Assembly: GCA_017590115.1 (NCBI GenBank)
Contig: JAGGNK010010225.1
Span: 1,922,001-1,986,000, forward strand
Source: Montifringilla adamsi
Taxonomy: Eukaryota > Chordata > Aves > Passeriformes > Passeridae
DNA length: 64,000 nucleotides
Direction of reading: 5' to 3'
Shown here: positions 1 to 14,200 of the stretch, piece after piece
Numbering within the stretch: the stretch's first letter is position 1
Layout of the letters: every line of letters begins with the position of its first letter
Notes under the pieces: generated by a model
The model's database searches: none
Seen by the model: only the letters and a program-made list of their open reading frames with translations
What the model was told of the DNA's origin: nothing
Made by a program: the position numbers and the translations under genes

Positions 1-2177
1 ACATTTCAGCATGGCTTTTTATACTGATGAATGGAAATATTTATACTGACCAATGGAAATAAAAAACAAGGGTCATTGGAGATGGTGAAATAGTTAATTT
101 CTGAGTGAATCAGAACACATCTGGATTAGGACTTTCTCCTTAGGAAATGTGTCCCACCAGTCACTCTAAAGCTTTATCTGTAATGCCCATTTCAGTGTTG
201 AGCAGTACTGAGCACAATGTATGATGGCCTATACATTCTGCTGTCAGGTATTACGTTGCAGTAATGCTGCTATCAGCACATCGCCCTGAACTAGACTGAC
301 TTGAGTTTTGTTTGTCCTTGATTGGTGGGAAAAAAATTATCACACAGACACACAGCTGCTCTCTCAAATCCAATGCTAAACAGATTGCAAAACCCTTACT
401 AGGAAATCTGCAGAAAAAAATTAACACAATGACAATGACATTTGCATTTCTTAGAAACCTCACTTATCACTCTGTACGATGTACTGGGCTGAAGGGGGTT
501 ACATTTGCTGTTGCCATAAAAGCTCATGTGTAGGCACTAACAAAATTTCCTATGACTATGAGAGGTGGCCACAAAACAGGTGAACCTTAGGAAGAGAAAG
601 CAGGTTTCCCACAGCATTAGGTACTGTACTGGCAGTTACCTCTCAGTGAAGAAGTACCACTACTACAAATCACAACCTAAGTCCTGCTGCTTATCCCAGA
701 GAACATCACTGTGCACCGCTCTGCCACACTTGACGTGGAGAAACCTGTACCAAGGCTGACTGCAGGCTCAGGGCCACCAAACTCCAAATGCATCTTAGGC
801 CTGAGCACATCAAGAGAGCAAGGACTACAACTATTGAAAAAAGTAATTGCACCACGAGTATCAACAGGCATCAACCCTGCTACCAAGGCTCTTCTGAACT
901 TTGACTTTTGCACACTTCTACATAGCCTTGGGAATAGTTTTGTAGGATCAGAGTATGAAATTCTACCCTTATGAGACTCTTTCCTCTTCACTTTGAAACC
1001 ATGGCTGCTCCACTGTGTTATATGTTTTAAAGCAGTAGTTTTTGAAAAATACTTTGAAAGTTACTTTCAAAAGTCTTGTTGAATGAGACCTTTTATGAAG
1101 AACTGACATATATATGTTGGCATTCCAAAAGGAAATTAGCAACACTGTTTTCATGTTTTTTATTAAAAACACAACCCAAAATCATCTATAATGCACTTAA
1201 TTTGTTGTAAGATAGAACAGGATACAAAACAACACTCAAACACAGCATCCTGTTTCATTTAGGGAATCATAAACAGTAAAGAATGAAGCCAACATTTTAA
1301 TTAATTTTTTCTGCAGTTAGCTTAATAACTTCACACTGAGTTGACAGACTTAGGTACCTTACATCCAAAGATAATATTAAAACAGTAATTATTTAATGCA
1401 GCTGATCCATTAAAACTAGACTTTAAAAAATGCTTTTGAAAAAAAAAAGTAACAGGGATTGGTCTTTTGACTGGCTGTTTTTAAATTTCTGATTTTTCCT
1501 CTTTAACAAACAGGAACAGATAAATGTATCCCTTAATCTTGTAAGGAGACAACTGTGTGTGTGTGGCTATAGGAATCATTCATGTTCTGACTCGAATACA
1601 AGTGAACCAAGCCAGGACAATCTACTTAATTTCATACCACAAAAAACCACCATGATCTGCAGAGGCATATTGGAGGTTTTAACCTACAGCAAACTGAAAG
1701 TCACATTAAGAAGGGGAACTGCAATATCTAAGCTAGAATCCATGTGGTGGAAGCAGTCACTCTATACAGATGATCACCAAGCTCCTCTCCTTGTAAGTAA
1801 GGAATGAATTTCCTACAATGAAATGAGATGTAGCGACTTTTCACAGTCTCTTTGGCAAGTTCTACTTTCATGCATTTTTTTCTTTTCACATATTAAAACA
1901 CACTTGCTGTGCTTTTCTGTAGTAGCAGAAGGCAACAATACACTCTGCAAACAGAAGGACATTCACAAATTTAACGTCACACTAACAGCTCTATCTACAC
2001 CAACATTATTCTCAGGTTCTGTTCACTTCTCTTTTATTTTAACTTCTAATCTACTGTTATTACGGTGATTTTCTTTTTGCCTATTACTTTTATGAAGATA
2101 TCAAAACTAAATATGCAGAAAGAATTGTGGAGATAAAAAAGGGGTATGTGGGAATTGTTTTATTTGTTCTTACTCAC
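1..2177 (-). other. GPD1L: GPD1L intron 7, partial
   Basis: AT-rich sequence following the exon 7 donor. I looked on the minus strand for the expected last exon (KFPLFTAVYQICY-like) and did not find it, so intron 7 is at least 2.18 kb. No repeat family or RNA gene is recognised. Confidence 0.8.
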
Positions 2178-2284
2178 TTGTCCAGCATTCCTTTCTGCTT
2201 CAGGAGGTGATACACTTCTGCAGAAGTCTGTGGTCCTTGGAGTTTCTGACCATTCAACATTTCTTTCTCTAATTCTTCAATAGA
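2178..2284 (-). CDS. GPD1L: GPD1L exon 7 (residues 287-321 plus two bases)
   Basis: Acceptor CTGCTTAG and donor GTGAGT flank 107 bases encoding [20 protein letters not shown] through KQKGMLD plus AA of the next Lys codon. This matches the conserved [16 protein letters not shown] block. The phase-2 end requires a further exon beginning with G and the KFPLF segment, which is not in the window. Confidence 0.94.
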
Positions 2285-5200
2285 CTAAGCAGGAGAGGAG
2301 AAAAAAAAGAAAGCAAAGGAGAGGTATGATAAACTTTTCAGAAGCCTGACAACATAATCTGGATGAAAAAAAATAAAAGTTACTGAGACTTTTTTTTCTT
2401 TTTCAAAAGTAATCTTGAGTGAGCATATAGAATATTCTCCTATGTTCTTGTTTGTAAGTATTCTTAAATTTGCATCTCACAATGTCTTATCTCTCAAGCT
2501 TTTTTTTTTCCAATCACCACTGGCCCACCTTTTAATACCTTTATACTCATTCTAGCCAACAGACTCAGAAAACAAGAGGAAAGAGAAGGGTGCCCACTCA
2601 GTGAGCTACCATGACTCAGATAACGCTACTATTACCCTGCAAACAGTAGGAGTGGCAGTACTTATAGGAACAGATTTCACCCAGAGAATTAGGTACCTTT
2701 CCAGTTTTAACGAATGCTTCTGCTACACGTCGATTCCGGCCACCGTAACACGTTGTGATGAGATCAGCAATGCCACAGCTCTCCAGGAAAGTGGCAGTAG
2801 AAACCTGTCCTTTGCAAAAAACTTTGGCAAAGGCGATCATCTCCATGAGGCCAAGGCGAATAACAGCAGCTTTGGTATTGTCACCGTAGCTAAGGCCATC
2901 ACAGAAACCAGCTCCTACTGCTACAACATTCTAATAGGAAGAGAAATGGGAAACGACTCAATTACTGCTTACAGATGTCCTTAAGAACAGGAAGCACTTT
3001 ACTACTGAAAGACTAGGTTGCTAGTTTGAGTTATTTTGGTTTGGGGACTTTGATGTCTATGGGATAACCTAAAAAAAAATTTAAAAAAAAGGGCAAAACA
3101 TTTCTAAGGACAAAAACATATCCAGGGATAAAAATATAGTTAAAGCTCTGACACAAGTTGCCCCTGAGGCTGTGGAGCTGTTATTATTGACCATCTTTAA
3201 GAACAAACAGGTTGCACTACACCCAAACAAGGTTTTAGCTAGATTAAGCTACTTCTGCCCTGAGGTAGGGGTGAAGTTAGACTGACATCCTACAGTCCCT
3301 TTATCCAGATTTTCTTAATGATTACAGCAATAGTACAGATAAAAAGCATTTAATGAATTCTATGATGTTATAGGTAATAAATTATAAAGCCAAATTAATA
3401 ATCAAAAAATAGTTTTTATTTCGCAACTGAGATTCGGTCTCTGATAGCCACAATCAAAGGGACAGCATCGAGCCCGGGATTGGTGCTGGGTGAACTCTGA
3501 TCAGAACTCTACCGCTTCAGATCCCCTCTGTTCACAAATGTCTCTGTTGGGTAAGTTTTCACAGTTTTTTTCTGCCTGGGGCAGAGTTTCTCTTATTCTT
3601 TTCGTTACTTCACATATTCATGCAGTCTCCTTTTCTCCGTGCTGGGCTGGACAAAACTGTTTCTGGGAAGCGATGAATGCTGACTGTGTTACCGGGAACC
3701 TGGTATTGGAATGCACGCTCTGACTATCTTTATCATCTTGACCGTATATACTTATCGAGTATTCATCGCTTGGGTGTTTCCTGGACCCACCTCCCCACAG
3801 TCACATCTTTTGGTTTGATAATTAGGTTTTTCTTTCCGCTGCCATCTGTGGTTTTGCAATTTGTGAAGCAATCTTTCCCTGCCTGCGGCTTGTGGTTTTA
3901 AAACTTTAAGAATTTTTTGTACGAGCACAACTTATTTAATGTATATTTTACATAAGCACGAATTATTCCGTAACATATATTACATATGATGGCATGCTAC
4001 GGGACCAAATTCAGCCAAGCCAAGAGTACCCAGCCCTTTTAAGTACGCAGAGTTTCTAGAACCATAACAGTTAATAAAGGATTCCCAAAAGGTTAATGAC
4101 ACAGGAAAAAGACCTCCCTTAGCAAAAATAAATGTTTGCTTTTTTTGTAGACCTGCTGACAGTCTACTTGAAAAAATGTGCTGTTAACAATCAGCTACAT
4201 GGTCCTTCCTTTGGTTACAGAACACAGACATTTGATGAGACACATCTGAGTGAAGCGACTATAAAAACTATTTTCTGTCTTGGGAGTCAGAGCAGACACT
4301 AGCCATGGTTCCACTATTCCCACTAAAAAAATCCATCTAACACAACAAACCCTACCAAAAAAAGATGGCATTCTGACATATAGAAAAAGCAAACAAGGAA
4401 GTAATAAATGTTAATATCCTCCTGCATGCAACAGCAGCAGCAGCGATCTCAATACAATGCACAGGAGAACCATTATTATGACTCCTAATGTAGCACCTGA
4501 TGCAGGACAAAAAATAAAACTAAAAAATCAACTTTAACTGTTGATGAAGAAAGAACAATAATCAGAAGATGTGACTGAAAACAAAACTGATTAACAGCTG
4601 GTTTGGTTTTGGACTGTAAGAATCACAAATGCCAGGCAGCTGCAGAGCTGTGTGGCCAGTCATGGCTAGGTGACTCTGAATCACACGAGGCTAGAGGATC
4701 AGTCATTGCTTTTTGAGCAACTAGCTGAGGTCTAAAGATGACCCTAAAAATTGCAGACAGATATTCCCACATTAGACCTGAAGCAGCACAAGACAGTCAC
4801 CTTTAAAATTTGGTTGTTTAAATCATCTTGGCTTAAATCTTGGCTGTGGTGATTCAGTCAAGGTACATTTTCATCAGGCACCTCTTGCAGAGCAACCACT
4901 AATATTTTTTCATTTAATATCAAAGCAAGAGGAAGTCAAACGGATACGTAAGAAGTTTTCAGATAGGATAACCCATTCAAATGGATTTTACATGCAAGTG
5001 AAATCTGTAAATATTTATCACTCCGCTAAAAACACAAACATGACCGAGCAACCTTTGAGCTTTTTCCATATACTTCTTGAACACTCCCATACTAAAGCTT
5101 CCCCTTCCCTCCAGCTTTATCTGCTTGACTTTCCACTTTGAAGCAGTCTACTTGATCATAATTTACAGTACGATTTGGCCTACGGTATTTTGTTGTCTAT

Positions 5201-8200
5201 TTGTACCTTTTGCAGTGTTTGTCTTTGGACAACAGAAATACTCTTTTAAGTATTTTAAGTAAGTCATACCAAGACTAGTTACATCTGAGGAAATGGGCTA
5301 GGGAACAAGGGGAGTTGTGAATCCACCTCTAAAACACTGAGCTACTTGTTTGTACAGTGTTCCCATTGTATGTTCTTACACAGTTTGCAAATAATGAGGA
5401 AACAAGACAACAGATTATGCTCTAGATTATGCTCTCCCCATGCCCAGGAGACTGTTATGTCCTGGCATACATATCCCTCAAGTCACAACAATTAATTTAC
5501 AAGGTCTATCATCTGATTTTATTTAAATCCTTGAAGAATCTCTGACAACTGTCTTGTGCCTAATATACTGTAGAGAATTAATCATACCATATTGAAAATT
5601 ATACCTTACTCAAAGATGAGGAACCCCTTTAAAAACAACAACAACAAAAAATCTCCCAAAACTCACAACTCAGTTACCCTTCAGTCCCAAACAAGAGGAC
5701 TGTTTGCTGTCCCAAAGCAGACAGTTTGCTACTTGAAATCTCTGGCTGTAGGCACTAAGCTGAGCTTGTTTCAGGAAGATGCACAAGCAGAACACAAATT
5801 GACACACAAGAGCTTAGTAGCATTATCACTATTGTGATCTTCTGAGAAGTACATGAGGCAGGAAGGGTGACTGGCAAAAACATCTTTCTGTATTTTATAT
5901 GGTTGATTTTGAATGCTGCCACTGACAAAGACTACACCTGAAGTGTCCTGGTTTCAGTTAACTTCTTAGTAGCTGGTACAGTGCTGTGGTTTGAGTTCAG
6001 TATGAGAATAATGTTGATAGCACACTGGTGTTTTGGTGGTTTGCTAAGCAGTGCTTACCTTAAGAAAGGACTTTTTCATGTCTCATGCTCTGCCAGTGAG
6101 GAGGTGAACAAGAGTCTGGGGAGGGGGCAACATAGCCAGGACAGCTGATATGAACTGGCCAAAGGTATACTCAGTACCACAGAATGCCATGCCCCGCATA
6201 TAAACTGAAGGCAGTTGGCTGGGAGCCATCAATCACTGCTTGGAGACAGGCTGGGCACTGGCCAGTGGGTGCTGAGCAACTGTAGTGTGTATCACTTGTT
6301 CTTCTTGGGTTTTCACTCTGTCCTTCATTACAATTACTATTACTACTGCTGATCTTGCTATTGTATTTTCCTTTATTTCAATTATTAAACTGTTTGTATT
6401 TCAGCCCATGAGTTTTACTTATTTTCCACTTATTCTCCTTCCCATCCCTGATAGGTGGTAGGGGGTTAGTGAGTGAACAGCTGTGTAATACGTAGTTACC
6501 AGCTGGCATTAAACCACAGCATGAAGTTACAGGAATTCCTGCAAGTGCCGTGTGTATGTCTTTGTGCAAGAGTAGAGAGTCCACATTTCCATGAGATTAG
6601 AAACTGACTGTATCTGCATGCACACATGGGAGTCTGAGAGCCCAATAACCAAGTGCCTACTGACAAACAAGTTCCACAGGTTCAAAGATACTGTCACAAT
6701 AACCCCAACACAATGTTCCTCTTGGCCTGAGGCATTCAGAGCTCTCAAAATCACTACATGCTTAAACAAACACACTTCCCCTATCTTGGCATTAACAGCT
6801 TTTTGCATGAAAACACACATCTTGTAACATGATTTACAGTGTGGTTTTAGATTGCATTTGGTTTTAAGCTATTAAAATACTCTGCCCTAATAGGCGAGCT
6901 GCTCTGGTATGCTGAAGCTGGTGTTAGTCCTAGTTATTCTGGAACATGAACAAGGAATGGATTTAGTTATTTTTTCACTGGGATAGTGAAGCTATGCTCC
7001 AGAAAAGAAATGCTGATGCCAGGCAGTGCTCACAGTATGCGTCAGAACAAATGAGAGAATGTGTCCTTTACTTGCACACAACCTGCTGCAAACATGCAAG
7101 AGGTCACAAACGCAAGGTCAACAGATGACCAAGAAAACAAGGACAACTCTGCAGACTTTGCAGACAGATTGTTCTCCTACAGAGTCAGTCCTCAGAAGTA
7201 TCCAGTGTACAGCATGTTTGTGGAGTGCTCATGAAGACAGTTTCAGCAGCCATTTCTGAGGCAACCATTACTTCTCCATAATTAAATGGATCAATAAGAG
7301 AACTAAGCAGAAATATTATTTCACTTTCCTTGAGGCAGTGTCACACCTCAGCATAGCCTGCTTTCCCTCTGTTTACACATGAACTTGGAGAAACTCATTG
7401 CTTCCCCTGATGGCTGAGAAGAGGTCAAATGAAAAGACTCAAAAAATCAAAGACAGTATCAGCAGGACTGTCAGAGAGGTTAAACTGTTTGCTTGCTCCT
7501 GGTGAACTTGAATTTCATTTCCACTTTATCTCAGGAAAAAGGAAAAAACTCTTACAACTTCTAGAGTACCTACACTGACTATTCAACAGTGACTGCCTTA
7601 AACACACTTTGCAAGTAAGAATGCTGAGTTACATAACCTGGCAAACACTACACTTCTTACTTCTTTACTTAAGGCTTAGCTGAAGCTGGAAGGTTTAGAT
7701 GAGCCTGAAGCAACCTGAAAGGCAACCCCAGCTGCTGCTGCTTCTCTTTCCTACAGTAACTCACATCTCTCTTGGTACTTGGCTGCTGCCACTTGAGGGT
7801 TTGTAACTCTCCAGATCTGTCATCATCAGGCAGCTGGAGCATGGCTGTTTTTCCATATCCAGAGGTTAGATTCTCAATCCTCCTTCTCTCAGCCACCTCT
7901 TGCACAGTTGCACTGGGTAAGTGAGGTAAACTGGGGTACGGTTTACCCCCGAGATTGCAGCTACCAGTGTTTACATGGCCTTTCAAGGATGTGGCCAGGT
8001 TTGTACCCCAGCTCAGTCTGGCCTCACATCTGTGCTGCTTCTAACACCACGCTGGCAGACTCTAAGGACACCTCTGAGGTGACAACCTTGGGTCCATGCT
8101 GTTCTGCAGTATCACATCCACCAGTATCCAACAGCACCTCCATATGTGAGCATAGCTGCACATACTATTTTTAGGTGACATAACCTTTAAACATTTTCTA

Positions 8201-11200
8201 GGAAGGCCCATTCATCATTTGGCAAATGGCAGGTGTACTTGTAGGTGGCCTTGAGTCATCCTGCCTGTAAAGCCAACTGGGCACCTTGAAACAACTATCC
8301 AAATTTCAACTTCGTCAATTTCTGTCCTCAACCCTTAGGAAAGGTCAACAGACAAATGTGAAATGTTCATTAGTCCTCAAAAGAAAAAAAATATCCTCAC
8401 AAAGAACATGCCAAGCACTTTTTGTTCCAACAGCCAGGTTACAGTAGGAAGCTGCTCCTCCTCAGTACCATCAGATTTTGCAAAGTCACTGCCACTGTCT
8501 ATTCAGCCAGTCTCCAAGCTGGCACAAGGCCACTTCTTCACAGCACTGATTTCTGCACTTCACTGTATCTCCACCAGCTCATTGTCACAAACCTAAATAC
8601 GTAAATGAAGTGGATATTCTATAGATATCCACATACATATCCAAATATAAATAGCAATCAAGCACATGTTCTCCTATGATCACCCAGCTGCACTACCTAA
8701 TATTACAGTCTGAACTCAAATAGGCTTCCAAAACCAAATTTCAAACCTGTAATTATCATTGTAAGGGAAAGCTGTGCTCAGAGCATTCTTTGTTACTCTT
8801 CTGTATTTTTTCCCAAGCTTTAGGCAACCACCCACGCTGAAAATCTTCTCTGTTTAGAAAGGCTTGCAGAAATAAAAAGTGAGGTAGAGTACACGCTTTT
8901 AACAGCTAGTCCATGATGCCAGTAATAACAGGAAAGTCTCTTTTTCCTAAGCTGGTATTTGCAGAAAAGTGCAGAAGCCGGAAGAATATACTGTTTTCCA
9001 TAGTGTACTGTTTCTCATCCTTTAAATACCAACACAGGAATTGCTTTTACTGTTTCCACATCCAAAAAGACAGTCAGGAGTGACATGTTTGCCCACGTAC
9101 CCCGTCCTCCCTGCTGTAGTTTGCAGTGCCACTACTGGCATTTTGAATTGGCACTGCTATAGAAAGAGTAGAGCCTCTCTTTTCATGCCAATGTCTCCAT
9201 GCAACATGACACTGTCACCTTCTGAAATTAGAACTTCCTCCTTCCAGGAAGTTAAGCAAAGCTAATTTTTACTGAAGTAACTTCCCAAGTTTAACAAACT
9301 GTCAGCTGACTGATGCTACACATAAGATTTTACTCTAAAAAAAAAAAAAGTCTACTTTTTGAAATTTTTATTACAAAGACTATCAGATGAATGATAAAAA
9401 AGCAAAGCTCTGGTTGATACCCTTAGCAAACAATTCTCCTAACAGAAAATATGTACACCTTCTAAGAAAAAACACTATTCCTATCTGAGTTTTGCATTTT
9501 GCTTTGCACTATGGCAATAAAACCTTATCCATAGGTTTAATTTTAGCTTCTTTATTTTCTTTCAGAGACAAACATGCTCCCAATGCATTAATAAAATTTT
9601 TCAATTTTTGAGAGTAAAACAGCTCAGAACATTATTTACATGCTGCCACCACAAGATCTAGGATAAACTAGAAATGGTTTTAAATGAAAAATTACTTTAA
9701 AAATACTATTTTATTAATGCTTTCTTTTAGATTAAGGCAGACTTGTATATTTACAGACATCACCTATACTAGAATGATGAGTCTATGCCACTTTATACCA
9801 GTTTTTCCTTTTAATTATGCAAGAAATCTACAGTACTTTTAAACCAGTTAATCTACCCTTAATTCACTTTTTGTTTGGACCTTACACCACACATTTTTTG
9901 GAAATCTCAACTCAATTAATAAAATATACTGCAATCAATATGAAATGACTAGAGCACACAGAATACAAACACCTTTTCAGAAATACAACTAGACAGTTCA
10001 GTCTGCAAGATGCATGATGAATAATGAAGCAGAAGAGAACAATAAAGCACAATTACAAAAATCCCCGAAAGTCTCACCTTAGTATCTTTCCAGGTCAAGA
10101 ATAACAATCTATTTAAATTCTATTGCAGTTCCAAAGAAATATTGGTATCTTGCCTGACTTAGACCTTTACAGTGGAGTTTTGAGTGTCTGCTGACTACCT
10201 GCCCAGTTTGATGGGCATGCTCATCTCTAACGACATAACATGAGATACGTCTGAATGAAAATTTCCTGGGATAGAACTCCTCTATCAGACAAGAATTTAA
10301 GCTAGTCAGAAAACATCCTGCTGAGCAGATTTCAAAGAAAAATAAATATGCAAAACTTTTTCAAGGGTCTATACAGAGGGATTTCTGTTCTGGTAACCTC
10401 CCACATCACCAGAGCATTTTAAAGCAATGCCTGTGGAGATGAATTACAAGTTCCATAATCTCAAGAAATTTCTATCTATACAGGAACTCCAAAGCATGTT
10501 GCCTCAAAACACCTAATCCCAGTGCACAGACCCATAACCTCCTCTTTCTCAGGCCTTCCAGTATGACAGCTGTCAAGACAAAATTAAGGAAATTAACATA
10601 TAAAAAAAAATGCTATTATATCTATTCAGCTACTCTCACTAAGCAGGAATCAGAGTTCCTTATCTTAAAACATCTAAAAACTGGTGTGGTAGCTTTGCAA
10701 GCCAATTAATTTAGTTTACACAAAATTTCAACAGCAAAACCAAAGGCAGACAAAATAATCATTCAAAACACAACAAATAAATAAGTAAGCCAAAATAATT
10801 ATTAAACCATTACACCCATCAGAAATTATTCAGGATAAGTATCAGATAATGTGAGCTACTGTACTGTTTGCTAGGGTGCCAAACAACTAATGCCTCCCTT
10901 TCACAAATGGCCTGTAAATAAAACCTGAAAAAACAGCCATTAAACAATGTTTAAGTTAGTCTTTGCTTCCTGTCGGCATAAATTTTGTTACAAAAAAAAT
11001 TTTGGATGAGTAACTGTCCAAAATGACTTTTTTTTTTATTCAGGTAATTTCTGTATGTGGTTATCCACACAAACCTTATGTAGTATATGTCCATAAAATA
11101 TGGACACGAGTGTTCAATTGCTTCAGTCAATGAAGAGGGGGATAGTTTTGTCAACAGATAAGAAGCATTAATACCAACTTTTTTCTCCCTTTCTTTTGGT

Positions 11201-14200
11201 GAACACACAATTGCAAAAAGAAAAAGGGAACTAAAATAGATTTAGAAATATATCAGCCAGTTAGATGAAATCAATACTTGCTTCATGACTGTGTGTAAGT
11301 TAAGTGGAAGATGTAGAAAGAGAACCTGGCAGATGGTGAGACAGAGATCTAAAAGCCAGCTCTCAGAAAATGGTGCTTCCTCATTTTCCCTCATGGTTCT
11401 TCTGGAAATGTTATGTGGCAGTTTTACATATTATATAAAATACAACGAACATATTTTTTTAATGGAAATAGCATCTTTTTTTTTTTTCTACAAGGATCAC
11501 TATTTAATCTGTGTATCACTTGCAGCCTGTTAATCTTACCTTCAGAGCACCACACAGCTCAACTGCATCTGCATCATCTACTACAGTTATTCGGAAGTTT
11601 GGAGTCTGCAGGAGTTCTTTGAAGAGAAGGCCATTTTCCAAGATTTTGCAGCCTATTGAGAGAGAGAAAGGAAAGCTAAAAAAAAAGGAATAATTTATTT
11701 GGATGTTAATTAGCCTTTCCTGTGCAAGCCAAAATGCCTAAAAGCAGAGATAAGGTTGTTCTATCTCAATCCTAAACAGAATTCCTATTCTAAGGGACCA
11801 ATCACGTCGACATTGCACTTAAAAGCTCTGCACTGAGTTATTCAGGACTTTTTCACAATTTATTGTCTGCTCAGCAACAGGTCCTAAATAAAAAATCCAT
11901 TAATTCACTGTCCATTTTTTGATCACTGTCTTTAAAAAGAACAGCAAATAATAAAACAGAGATAAATTAAGAATATGGTAGGAGCAATTCTACCAATTAT
12001 TTCAAAGTCAGCACTCCAAAAAAATACCTACTGATAAAGGTACGTCAAAGCTGCTTTATTAATCAAGCATGCTGCCCCTAACAATTGGTTTTAAACACTA
12101 AGATATATTCAACCATTCAAAATTAAGTTCAATGCAAAAGCTGTGAATGAGATGTTACAAAGCTAGCAGTGCACAAAACTCTAAAAATTAACACCGAAAA
12201 AAACCATAAAATGAACTCTGTGCTATAAAGTATGAGTATGTATGAGTACCTGTATGCATATACACACACACGCCTTTCTAGAAACTGTAAATCCCAAGAC
12301 TAGGCACATCCTCATGCTGCAAAGGTGTGCAGACATCAACACAGAACTAAAACAATTTCTAGTTTTTGTTGGAACAAAGTGTTTTGAGAAATTAAAACAA
12401 GATACCTTAACAAAACAAACAAAAAAGTCAAACCAAAACAAACATGCATGAAGGTACTATCTTTGACAATAGCATCTGAGCTGGAGTACAGAATTTATAA
12501 TTGTTTATCCATGTAAAGCCATTCAGACCCAAGAAAAATCTTAAACACAGTAATAAAATGAAGCAGTTTGTTATATCAAGGGTGATAAAAAACATGCTTG
12601 TATTTCACATGCTAAGGTTATAACCCTAGTAAGAATAGGTAAAATTGTGGTCTTCTCTCTCCCTCTATTCCCAGTATTGTCCTAGTAATTTTGGAAGTGT
12701 AAACATTCTAGGAAATTCAACCAACAGCTTCTGGTAACAGTCAGCTAATGTTGAAAACAGTGAAATTTGAGCTATTCAGTGTGCCCTGTGAGGACAGGTG
12801 CATGTTTTAAATATTCTTACAGCTTGGAACAGTACCTATTGTGGTTTCACAGAATTTGTCTGCTGCCACCTCATTGGCAATGTTAGCTCCCATCAGCACA
12901 CTGATGTCTATTCCCATCTTCTCTCGAATAATGTCAGAGATCAGTTTGAGTCCCTCCGGGCCTTGATCTATTCCCTGTAGCCAACATTAAATGGAATTAC
13001 TAAAAAGTCATTCATTAAGCACAGTAGAGATGCAAGCAGAACACAATTAGTCTTGTCCACAAGTGAGAAGTGAAACAAGGACTATTCAGACAGAGACTAA
13101 AGATGACAGGTGTACTACCACAGGCACTTCTGCTATTTTGACCTCTCCAAGATGTCTTATAATCATAGGAGGTAGCACCTTAAAAATTAGGACTAAACTG
13201 TAATGATGAAACCAGTTTTTATTCCATCCTCAAAGATCTGATTCTAAAAAGTGCTGAACATTCTGCTTTGTTATTTCAGAAATCAGGAGCTTATTACCAG
13301 TATAGCCTTAATCAGTGAAGCATAACCAATCCATCAGTTATGAACCAGACCTGAACTTGGATTTGAAATTGCACTGAAACTCACGAAATGGCATCTGAGT
13401 AATTTTTTTTTGTGAAGAAATATCTGAACTGAAATATCAGAGGAAGGTTCCCCAGTGTCTAACCAACAACAGTTTAGTAGCAGAAACACAAAAGGAACAG
13501 CCATTCACAGATATGTAGAAAGCTGAACAACTGAGAACAATTTAACTTAAAAGGATATTTTTAATCTGTATTTATAATGCACTCTTTACAAAGTGTGAAA
13601 AAAAGGCAGAAATAGGGCCTTAGAAAAGATCACCCCACATATTAACGCTGCAGAGAAGAAAATAGTCTGTTACCCTGAACTGCCTGAACTAGAACCCCAA
13701 ATAAGATCACCTTCTTCCCATAAAATTCTTTTCTCCCAGCCTAATAAATGCAGAATCCTTTTCAGCTTTTATTACAGGGGTATGCAGACCAGCTATTGAA
13801 ATAGCCATTCTCTCCCACAATATACCACCTTTTACGCAATACTTTTTTTTACTGCTGAGCATCTGATACTTTTGGGAATTAGTAATTTTGAATTACGATT
13901 TATAGGCAAAAAGTGTGATCCTGTATTACTTCCATATATACATATACATACACACTTGTATGCTGCCAGTAATGACATTCAGGCAGGCAGTAATTTCCAC
14001 AGGTTAAAGGTACTGCTCCTCAAATAACATGGTGCAATGAAGAGATATGCAGAAATGCCTGTATAAAACCTGCCAATTAAACGAATGTTTGCATTTCTGT
14101 GTTATTTTAAAATTTGTATTGCTTAATGCACAGCTCTGCTTTCTCATCTTTAATGAGCCACACAGAAACAACTTGAAAGCAAGCACACAATACTCGTTGC

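Larger units (their letters stand above)
2931..11539 (-). other. GPD1L: GPD1L intron 5 (8.6 kb)
   Basis: This is the largest complete intron in the window. It holds the two solo LTRs described separately (3366-3984 and 5944-6521). The rest (2931-3360, 3990-5938, 6527-11539) is AT-rich unique-looking sequence in which I recognise nothing. Its open frames show no family similarity. Confidence 0.85.

Noticed and set aside
1..2177. Possible last exon of GPD1L
   Set aside because: I scanned the minus strand for the KFPLF...YQICY segment and a following stop. Nothing matched, so it is placed outside the window.
2601..2984. 127-codon plus-strand frame at 2.6-3.0 kb
   Set aside because: It is the antisense shadow of GPD1L exon 6, which has splice sites and clear family similarity on the minus strand.
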